A DNA stretch of 10,840 bases from Flavobacteriales bacterium. Lineage in GTDB: Bacteria > Bacteroidota > Bacteroidia > Flavobacteriales > UBA7430. The position numbers and the translations under genes are program-made. Location: NCBI GenBank assembly GCA_024959975.1, contig JANXFM010000156.1:1-10840 (forward strand), written 5' to 3'. Shown here in pieces: positions 1 to 5,032 of this stretch (position 1 is the first letter of the stretch; each line of letters begins with the position of its first letter). The notes under the pieces are model-generated. The model searched no databases. It had not been told where the DNA came from and worked only from the letters and a program-made list of their open reading frames with translations.

Positions 1-1
1 T

Positions 2-1576
2 GCTCAATTAAACATGAAGACTTTGTACAACAAAGTGCCTTATTTTAAGAAAGTAAATGCCAAATCTAAAAAGAGTAGCGGAGCAAAAAAACGTAAAGAT
101 TCCAAAGAAAAGGATGCCGCAGATGAGGGTTCTGATGAAAACAATGAAGAAGAGGAAGTTGAAAAGATTCGATTTAATCCGTTTGATCATCTCGCCCGAA
201 TGGTTCTTTCTGTGAAAAATGTAACCCTGAGTTACGACGAAACAAATGGGACGATGATTCCCGGGTTTTTACCGTCTTCAGGACTGCTTGGAATGGAACA
301 AAGATTTCATCCGAGTTCAGCACCGGGATGGAGATTCCTCTTAGGGGAGCAACCAGATACTACCGGTTTAAAGGGCTTTGCCAATAAGGGGTGGGTTACC
401 TCAGATACCCTGCTCAATCAACAATTTACGCAACAACACACTTCCCGATTAAACATTCGATCTACGATACAGCCTATCAGGAAATTAAGAATACAGATCA
501 CGGCACAACGAAGCAAAAATGAAAATACTTCCCGCTTGTTTAAAAATACAGGTGCTGAAGATGATCCTTATTTTCAATTTTTAAATCAAAATGAAACCGG
601 GAGTTTCACCATGTCATTCCTTGCAATAGGTACAGCTTTCAGACCTATGGAAATTAATTCGTCGCAAACCTTTGACGAGTTCAGAGCCATGCGATCTAAG
701 ATGGCGCAGCGAGTAGCGGATGAGAATGGCGTCCTGTACAGCCCTTCAGACGAATACCCTGACGGATTTGGACCGAATGCTCAAGAAGTATTGATTCCTG
801 CATTTATGGCAGCGTATTCCGGAACCAGCGCTTCTTCACAAACGCTTGATAAATTCCCGAAAATCCCATTGCCAAACTGGAGCGTGAAATACGATGGTTT
901 GACAAACATACCCTGGGTAAAAAAACGATTTAAGACCGTTTCTATTTCTCATGGTTACAACTCTACGTATTCCATCAGTTCTTATCAAACGAATTTGTTT
1001 TATGAGGAGCATGACTTCACTGAAACCCTTGAGGCGGATCCTGACCACTTTGATACCAACGGGGATTACCTGACCAAGTATCAAATACAAACCATAAATA
1101 TCAGCGAGCAATTCAGCCCTTTGATCAAGGTTGATATGACCATGAACAATAGTTTTTCTACCCGGGTTGAAATTAGTAAAGACCGACAGGTATCCTTAAG
1201 TCTAAACAACAATCAGGTTCAGGAACAGGCCGGAAAAAGTTTAACCGTAGGTGTAGGTTACAGAATTAGTGACTTTGAGATTAGTATGCCTACGGCAAAT
1301 GGAAAGCGAACATTCTCTTCAAACTTAGAATTGAATTTAGATTTATCCATTCGGAAAACAGTTTCTGCGATACGTAGTCTGGAAGAAAATACGCATCAGC
1401 CGGTTAGTGGTAGTACCGATATTTCTGTTAAAACCTCTGCAGATTACGTCTTAAGCGAAAGGATTAATCTTCAATTATTCTATGATAGAATGGTGAGAAA
1501 ATATCAAGTAGCTAACTCGTATGACACTGCGAATAGTAGCTTTGGGATAAAGCTTAGATTTTCTTTTGGAAGTTGA
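2..1576 (+). CDS. sprA: SprA, T9SS outer-membrane translocon / gliding motility protein, C-terminal part (5' end outside window)
   Basis: This is the last ~524 codons of SprA (Sov in Porphyromonas), the very large outer-membrane beta-barrel that forms the protein-conducting channel of the type IX secretion system; family members run to about 2,400 residues. I recognise it from the LYNKVPYFKKVN segment, the 'GLLGMEQRFHPSSAPGWRFLLGEQ' region (about residues 91-114 from the ATG at 14), the NENTSRLFKNTG and NETGSFTMSFLAIGTAF segments, and the beta-strand-rich end finishing in KLRFSFGS, an aromatic-ending last strand typical of outer-membrane barrels. The frame is open back to position 2, so the ATG at 14 is internal and not a start. 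Residues ~17-51 form a charged block, lysine-rich then glutamate-rich, probably a loop between strands. No frameshift is visible. It is followed by three genes for T9SS cargo proteins. Identity is firm; the exact loop topology is inference. Confidence 0.93.
   Translation, partial: AQLNMKTLYNKVPYFKKVNAKSKKSSGAKKRKDSKEKDAADEGSDENNEEEEVEKIRFNPFDHLARMVLSVKNVTLSYDETNGTMIPGFLPSSGLLGMEQRFHPSSAPGWRFLLGEQPDTTGLKGFANKGWVTSDTLLNQQFTQQHTSRLNIRSTIQPIRKLRIQITAQRSKNENTSRLFKNTGAEDDPYFQFLNQNETGSFTMSFLAIGTAFRPMEINSSQTFDEFRAMRSKMAQRVADENGVLYSPSDEYPDGFGPNAQEVLIPAFMAAYSGTSASSQTLDKFPKIPLPNWSVKYDGLTNIPWVKKRFKTVSISHGYNSTYSISSYQTNLFYEEHDFTETLEADPDHFDTNGDYLTKYQIQTINISEQFSPLIKVDMTMNNSFSTRVEISKDRQVSLSLNNNQVQEQAGKSLTVGVGYRISDFEISMPTANGKRTFSSNLELNLDLSIRKTVSAIRSLEENTHQPVSGSTDISVKTSADYVLSERINLQLFYDRMVRKYQVANSYDTANSSFGIKLRFSFGS
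62..166 (+). other. Charged low-complexity segment inside SprA (basic then acidic)
   Basis: About 35 residues of the SprA fragment, roughly residues 17-51 counted from the ATG at 14, contain almost only Lys/Arg/Ser in the first half and Asp/Glu/Asn in the second half, including a run of four Glu. There are no hydrophobic residues that could form a barrel strand, so this is most likely a flexible loop or linker. Its side of the membrane cannot be told from the sequence. Confidence 0.6.
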
Positions 1577-1600
1577 TATGTTATTTATTTTGTAAATTCG
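1573..1600 (+). promoter_or_regulatory. Possible promoter for the 1646 gene, overlapping the sprA stop codon
   Basis: A TTG at 1573-1575 lies 17 nt upstream of TAAATTCG (1593-1600), one mismatch from the Bacteroidota -7 element TAnnTTTG. An alternative -7 is TTATTTTG at 1585-1592, also one mismatch. Transcription would begin near 1606 and leave a leader of about 40 nt. The match is imperfect and the region is A/T-rich, so chance is a real possibility. Read-through from sprA is the alternative. Confidence 0.3.
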
Positions 1601-1645
1601 TCACCTTAAATGTAATATTCTTCCTTCCCCCGAAATACAATTTCT

Positions 1646-2512
1646 ATGAAATATTTATTACGTTTTTTAACCGTAGTTTTTTTTGTTTCCGGGACTATTT
1701 TTGCTCAATTGCCGGAAGGTTTTGTCGCTCCGGATTTTACCATCACAGATATCGATGGCAACGAACACAATCTTTACTCTATTATTAATAAAAATAGACC
1801 GGTGGTGTTAAATTTGTTCGATAGCGCCTCTGATGTATGTTGGAATTTTGTTAGACTAGGACCTATCAACGATTTTAACAACCTTTATGGTCCTGAAGGT
1901 GATCATTCGGCATTTGTTATTTCAGTAGAGTCTAATCCTGCCAAATCTCTAAGTCATATGTTAGGGAACGAAATACTTAACGATCCCATAAGCGATTGGT
2001 CTTCTATGATTCATTACCCTTTGGTGCATGATGATGATGCTTCTGTCCTTGATGCATATGGTGGATGGATGCACTTTGCTTATCCGTTAGTGTTTGTCAT
2101 CTGTCCGGATAAATCGGTTACTGAAATTGGCCATGGATCAACCTTGCAATTTTCGGAAGCTGGTCATTTTTGGGATCTTGAAACTTTTACTGAAAAGGTC
2201 TTTGATACTTGTTCGTCAGCGATTGTTGGTTTAAACGAAAATGTTGAAGAAGTTCTTGAAAACAAACTTTCTATCTTTCCTAATCCCGCATCTGATCATG
2301 CTATTTTAGAGTTGCGTGTAAAAAAATCTGATGATGCAGTGATTGATATTGTTAATACACTAGGTCAACAAGTATTTGTACAAAGGTCAAAAATGAATAA
2401 GGGGTTAAACACGATTCAAATCCCGGTTGAATCTTTAACAACAGGCATGTATTATGTAAGTGTTAGAATTACAGATGAAGTACATGTCGATAAGCTGAAC
2501 GTTGTTGACTAA
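1646..2512 (+). CDS. Secreted thioredoxin-fold protein with degenerate active site and T9SS type A sorting domain
   Basis: The 288-residue product has a Sec signal peptide (Lys2, Arg6, hydrophobic core, predicted cut after IFA at residue 20), a redoxin/TlpA-like thioredoxin-fold domain (about 24-190) and a C-terminal T9SS type A sorting domain (about 207-288, FPNP at 211-214, ending in a KLNVV strand). It should cross the inner membrane by Sec and the outer membrane by the T9SS, ending on the surface or outside. The expected WCGPC motif reads A-S-D-V-C at 61-65: the attacking Cys is Ser62 and only Cys65 remains, so normal dithiol-disulfide exchange is not expected. The usual cis-proline site is kept (Pro147 in AYPLVF). 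Cys153 and Cys189 match cysteines of the downstream paralogue and may form a structural disulfide. The ATG at 1646 places the signal peptide correctly; no Shine-Dalgarno is seen. Two stops (TAA TAA) end the gene. Fold and export are well supported; the biological role is unknown. Confidence 0.85.
   Translation: MKYLLRFLTVVFFVSGTIFAQLPEGFVAPDFTITDIDGNEHNLYSIINKNRPVVLNLFDSASDVCWNFVRLGPINDFNNLYGPEGDHSAFVISVESNPAKSLSHMLGNEILNDPISDWSSMIHYPLVHDDDASVLDAYGGWMHFAYPLVFVICPDKSVTEIGHGSTLQFSEAGHFWDLETFTEKVFDTCSSAIVGLNENVEEVLENKLSIFPNPASDHAILELRVKKSDDAVIDIVNTLGQQVFVQRSKMNKGLNTIQIPVESLTTGMYYVSVRITDEVHVDKLNVVD
1677..1684 (+). repeat. T8 homopolymer in the signal-peptide codons of the 1646 gene
   Basis: Eight consecutive T encode part of Val11-Phe12-Phe13 of the signal peptide. 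The same tract at the same codons occurs in the downstream paralogue (2708-2715). A length change would frameshift the protein at codon 13, so the tract could act as a slippage site. It may equally be a by-product of coding hydrophobic residues in A/T-rich DNA. Confidence 0.5.
2351..2397 (+). repeat. Sorting-domain DNA repeat, copy 1 (copy 2 at 4018-4064)
   Basis: These 47 bases encode VNTLGQQVFVQ-SKMN inside the T9SS sorting domain and match 4018-4064 of the next gene at 42 of 47 positions by hand alignment. Three of the five differences are synonymous third-position changes; the other two make the Arg/Thr difference. Such similarity at DNA level indicates a fairly recent duplication or gene conversion between the neighbouring cargo genes. 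Confidence 0.7.
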
Positions 2513-2524
2513 TAATTTTTTCTT

Positions 2525-2554
2525 TTTGGAATTTATGGCACACTAATTGTTTTG
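2525..2554 (+). promoter_or_regulatory. Possible promoter for the 2677 gene
   Basis: TTTG at 2525-2528 is followed after 18 nt by TTGTTTTG (2547-2554), one mismatch from the TAnnTTTG -7 element. The predicted start of transcription near 2560 would give a leader of about 115 nt, long for this group, so a nearer promoter may have been missed. The 2513-2676 gap contains no convincing terminator, hence read-through from the 1646 gene is also possible. Confidence 0.3.
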
Positions 2555-2582
2555 TTTGTAAAATAAACTCTTCTTAGACTCG

Positions 2583-2616
2583 TCTGATCTGTTGTTTTAA
2601 AATAAATAGATCCAGA
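2583..2616 (+). other. Imperfect inverted repeat in the leader between the two thioredoxin-fold genes
   Basis: TCTGATCT (2583-2590) can pair with AGATCCAGA (2608-2616) with one bulged C, leaving a 17-nt A/T-rich loop. No T-run follows directly, so it is not a good terminator. It would lie in the untranslated leader if the promoter at 2525-2554 is real. It may be a weak RNA structure or coincidence. Confidence 0.25.
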
Positions 2617-2676
2617 TAATTGAAAAGTGTTTTTCCTTGTTGTGTAGCTCTTACCCCTCCCTACAAACAGAACTTT

Positions 2677-4179
2677 ATGGAAATTTTTTTACGTTTTTTA
2701 GCTTTGGTTTTTTTTACTACGACAACTGCTTTTGCTCAGTTGTCAGACGGTTCAACGGCTCCTAATTTTACCATTAGAGATACTGATGGTAACGAACACG
2801 ATCTGTATTCTATTCTTGATGAAGGGAAACCCGTGTTGTTAGATTTATTTGCTACATGGTGTGGGCCATGCTGGTCTTTTGCTCAAGCAGGTGTATTTGA
2901 GATGTTTAATGCTGCTTATGGTCCTGAAGGGACTGACGAAGTACTTACGATTGCAATAGAGTCTGATGCTGGTACACCTGCAAGTGAATTGTCTGGTGGT
3001 GGAAATTCCATAGGTGATTGGACCTCTATTATTGGTTACCCTTTAGCTGATGATGCTACCGGAGCAATTGCCGAGGCTTATGGGCTTGCTTACTACCCGA
3101 CAATTTATCTAATTTGTCCGGATCGAACGATAACTCAAATTGGTCAGGGACCTAATGACACATCAATGTGGACACCTTATGGTTTGTATGAAAAAATATC
3201 TAATAGTTGTGGTGTTGAGCTGCTGCCTCCATTTGTTGTTGAAGGCGTTAATTCAAGTGTAATTTCCTGTGATAATGATTTAGTGAATTGTGGGGATGAT
3301 AAAGTTAATCCGAAAGTAACTATTATGAACTTAGGTACTGAGGTAATGACTGCTTGTACAATTAATACAATTGTTGAAGAAGTTGTTGTTAGTTCATTTG
3401 AATGGACGGGTTCACTAGAGACTTATGCTGCTGAACAAATAACTTTAACTGAATTACCATCAAATATTACAGACGTATCCTTCGAAGTAGTTATGGCAGC
3501 AGATGTCAGAGCTTCTGATAATAATATTGATGTAGTAGTTGCATCTGCTACTGAATCTCATGCATACGTTTATGTTCAGGTAAATACTGATTTCTATCCG
3601 GGAGAAACTTCATGGGAAATTCTTGATTTTAACGGGACTGTTGTTATGTCTGATTCTTATGAAAGTGGTAATCAAGATCAATTGGGCGGTGGTGGTCCTG
3701 ATGCCAGAATGACACATAATTATTTTGAGTCATTAGAAGAGGGGTGTTATGCTTTCAAGTCTTTAGATGCATGGGGAGATGGTCAATACGATGGTGAAGT
3801 AGAAGGCTCTATTGTAGTGACTGATGGTGAAGGATTGGAATTGTTACGTATTTCAGGGAATTGGGGGGCTAAGCAATCTGCATATTTTGAAGTAACTCAT
3901 GGTGTAGGAATTGAAGAAGTTTCTGAGAACTCAATATCAATCTTCCCTAATCCGGCTTCAAGCAAAGCTACAGTAGCATTGAACTTATCTGAGTCTGATG
4001 ATGTAGCTGTTGAAGTAGTTAATACATTAGGACAACAAGTGTTTGTACAAACTTCAAAAATGAATGCCGGACAAAATACAGTTGAAATCCCGGTTGAAAA
4101 ATTAATAATAGGTATGTATTATGTAAATATTAAAATTGGAAATGAAGTGAGTATTGAAAAGCTAAATATTATGAAGTAG
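2677..4179 (+). CDS. Secreted thioredoxin-fold oxidoreductase with CGPC active site, middle beta domains and T9SS type A sorting domain
   Basis: The 500-residue product has a signal peptide cut after AFA (residue 20), a TlpA/redoxin-type thioredoxin domain (about 24-180) with an intact WCGPC at 61-65 and a cis-proline candidate at Pro141 (YYPTIYLI), a CARDB-like beta-sandwich (about 187-290, with NPKVTIMNLGT), a second beta domain of the kind seen in many T9SS cargos (about 297-407, YPGETSWEI, GCYAF, DAWGDG), and a sorting domain (about 418-500, FPNP at 423-426). It is expected outside the cell or anchored to its surface, where it could oxidise, reduce or isomerise disulfides; the substrate is unknown. 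The frame opens at a TTG at 2620, but the 19 residues it adds are unlike an export signal and the ATG at 2677 aligns exactly with the start of the upstream paralogue, so I use 2677. Extra cysteines (147, 178, and four in 198-227 plus 357) suggest structural disulfides. Family is well supported, direction of the redox reaction is not. Confidence 0.88.
   Translation: MEIFLRFLALVFFTTTTAFAQLSDGSTAPNFTIRDTDGNEHDLYSILDEGKPVLLDLFATWCGPCWSFAQAGVFEMFNAAYGPEGTDEVLTIAIESDAGTPASELSGGGNSIGDWTSIIGYPLADDATGAIAEAYGLAYYPTIYLICPDRTITQIGQGPNDTSMWTPYGLYEKISNSCGVELLPPFVVEGVNSSVISCDNDLVNCGDDKVNPKVTIMNLGTEVMTACTINTIVEEVVVSSFEWTGSLETYAAEQITLTELPSNITDVSFEVVMAADVRASDNNIDVVVASATESHAYVYVQVNTDFYPGETSWEILDFNGTVVMSDSYESGNQDQLGGGGPDARMTHNYFESLEEGCYAFKSLDAWGDGQYDGEVEGSIVVTDGEGLELLRISGNWGAKQSAYFEVTHGVGIEEVSENSISIFPNPASSKATVALNLSESDDVAVEVVNTLGQQVFVQTSKMNAGQNTVEIPVEKLIIGMYYVNIKIGNEVSIEKLNIMK
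2708..2715 (+). repeat. T8 homopolymer in the signal-peptide codons of the 2677 gene
   Basis: Eight T at Val11-Phe12-Phe13, the same codons as the T8 tract at 1677-1684 in the paralogue. A T7 run (2684-2690) sits a few codons upstream in this copy only. Slippage here would truncate the protein within the signal peptide. Confidence 0.5.
4018..4064 (+). repeat. Sorting-domain DNA repeat, copy 2 (copy 1 at 2351-2397)
   Basis: Second copy of the 47-base segment in the T9SS sorting domain, matching the first at 42 of 47 bases. The pair could support recombination that would delete or fuse the two genes in frame, since it lies at the same coding position in both. Confidence 0.7.
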
Positions 4180-4183
4180 TTTA

Positions 4184-4211
4184 TTTGTTATGCCTTTTTG
4201 TATTAACTTTG
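4184..4211 (+). promoter_or_regulatory. Promoter for the 4258 gene (Bacteroidota -33/-7 type)
   Basis: TAACTTTG at 4204-4211 is an exact match to the -7 element TAnnTTTG, with TTTG at 4184-4187 as -33. The spacer is 16 nt, slightly short of the usual 17-21. Transcription would begin near 4217 and give a ~40-nt A-rich leader ending in AATTAAAC before the ATG, with no Shine-Dalgarno. The element begins just after the stop of the preceding gene, indicating separate transcription of this gene. Confidence 0.55.
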
Positions 4212-4257
4212 CTTTTGGTATATTTTTTGCTGAGAGTAAGGTTAAAAACAATTAAAC

Positions 4258-4923
4258 ATGAGGAAATATTTATTTGTAATTTGTTCAATCATGAGTTTTG
4301 GGTTGGCAGCTCAGTCCTTGTCGGTTCAGGTCCAGGATTATTATTATGGAGTTGCCGGAGAAGAGTGCGTGGCTGAACTTGAAGTTGAGAATTTAACCGA
4401 TCAGGATCTGGAAGTCATTGTAACCAGATATTCCACAGATGCTGTGCCATCAAACTTTATGTGCTGGGCACTTTGTCACTTTCCAACTGCTAATGTTACT
4501 ACATCTTTGGTTGTGCCGGCTAATGCTACGGTTGAAAATTTCTCCGGACACATTGAATTGATGCCTGAGGAAATTGATGCAACCATTAAGTATTGCTTTT
4601 CTTTAGTGAATGACACGACAGATAAAGCTTGTGTAGATGTACATTACACATCTTCTTCAGTTTATGTAGGTTTAGAAGAAGAAATGGATAATGATTTCTT
4701 TGTTTTTCCAAATCCCGCTCAAGATAGGCTGAATATTAACTTTGAAGGTGAAGTACTTGCAGAATTTGTACTTTACGGTATGTTAGGAAACAGAGTTTAT
4801 GACGATGTGCTAACAAGTTCCATGACTTTAAATTTAAGTTCTTTTGAGTCAGGGATTTACTTTTACACATTTCATGTTCAGGGAAAAGAAGCAGCGGTTC
4901 AAAAGTTGGTTATTACGCATTAA
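4258..4923 (+). CDS. Small secreted protein of unknown function with T9SS type A sorting domain
   Basis: The 221-residue product begins with a signal peptide (basic Arg2-Lys3, core to about residue 17, predicted cut after LAA at 18, mature start Gln19), followed by an all-beta domain (about 20-130) and a sorting domain (about 143-221, FPNP at 150-153, ending in a KLVITH strand). The beta domain holds a Cys-Trp-x-x-Cys sequence (MCWALCHFP, cysteines 69 and 73) and further cysteines at 37, 113 and 125. Similar FCW...C segments occur in other short Bacteroidota T9SS cargos, where the domain resembles an immunoglobulin-like beta-sandwich and has no assigned function. No catalytic motif is visible, so a structural, adhesive or binding role is inference only. 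It has its own promoter at 4184-4211 and is followed 14-46 nt after its stop by a strong terminator, so it looks monocistronic. The ATG at 4258 is the only start that yields the signal peptide. Confidence 0.8.
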   Translation: MRKYLFVICSIMSFGLAAQSLSVQVQDYYYGVAGEECVAELEVENLTDQDLEVIVTRYSTDAVPSNFMCWALCHFPTANVTTSLVVPANATVENFSGHIELMPEEIDATIKYCFSLVNDTTDKACVDVHYTSSSVYVGLEEEMDNDFFVFPNPAQDRLNINFEGEVLAEFVLYGMLGNRVYDDVLTSSMTLNLSSFESGIYFYTFHVQGKEAAVQKLVITH

Positions 4924-4937
4924 GAGATAAGATATTG

Positions 4938-4969
4938 AAAAGGCTCCGGATATTCGGAGCTTTTTTTTT
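4938..4969 (+). terminator. Rho-independent terminator after the T9SS cargo cluster
   Basis: GCTCCG (4943-4948) pairs with CGGAGC (4955-4960) around a 6-nt loop and the stem extends outward through a G-T pair and A-T pairs. It is followed by nine T (4961-4969). It starts shortly after the stop at 4923 and isolates the secretion block from pheT. With the A-run on the other side it could partly work in reverse, but no gene converges on it. Confidence 0.9.
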
Positions 4970-5000
4970 GCTCTAAATATTCTAATTCGTGTACAATCCG

Positions 5001-5008
5001 TACTTTTG
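5001..5008 (+). promoter_or_regulatory. Promoter -7 element for pheT
   Basis: TACTTTTG is an exact match to TAnnTTTG and lies 24 nt before the pheT ATG, giving a predicted leader of about 18 nt. I see no good -33 TTG at the expected distance. Placement between a strong terminator and the gene supports it. Confidence 0.5.
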
Positions 5009-5032
5009 TCCATTCGCAAACCCCGAATTATT

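Noticed and set aside
1573..1788. 71-codon open frame overlapping the sprA stop and the start of the 1646 gene
   Set aside because: It runs in another frame over the signal-peptide region of a clearly better gene and has no recognisable domain.
2620..2676. Upstream TTG start for the second thioredoxin-fold gene
   Set aside because: The added 19 residues are not like an export signal, while the ATG at 2677 gives a proper signal peptide aligned with the paralogue's start.
4185..4376. 63-codon frame over the promoter and start of the 4258 gene
   Set aside because: It covers the promoter and overlaps a well-supported secreted protein in another frame.
5006..5032. Upstream TTG start for pheT
   Set aside because: It coincides with the -7 promoter element, and family N-termini begin at MKVSYSWIKDYL.
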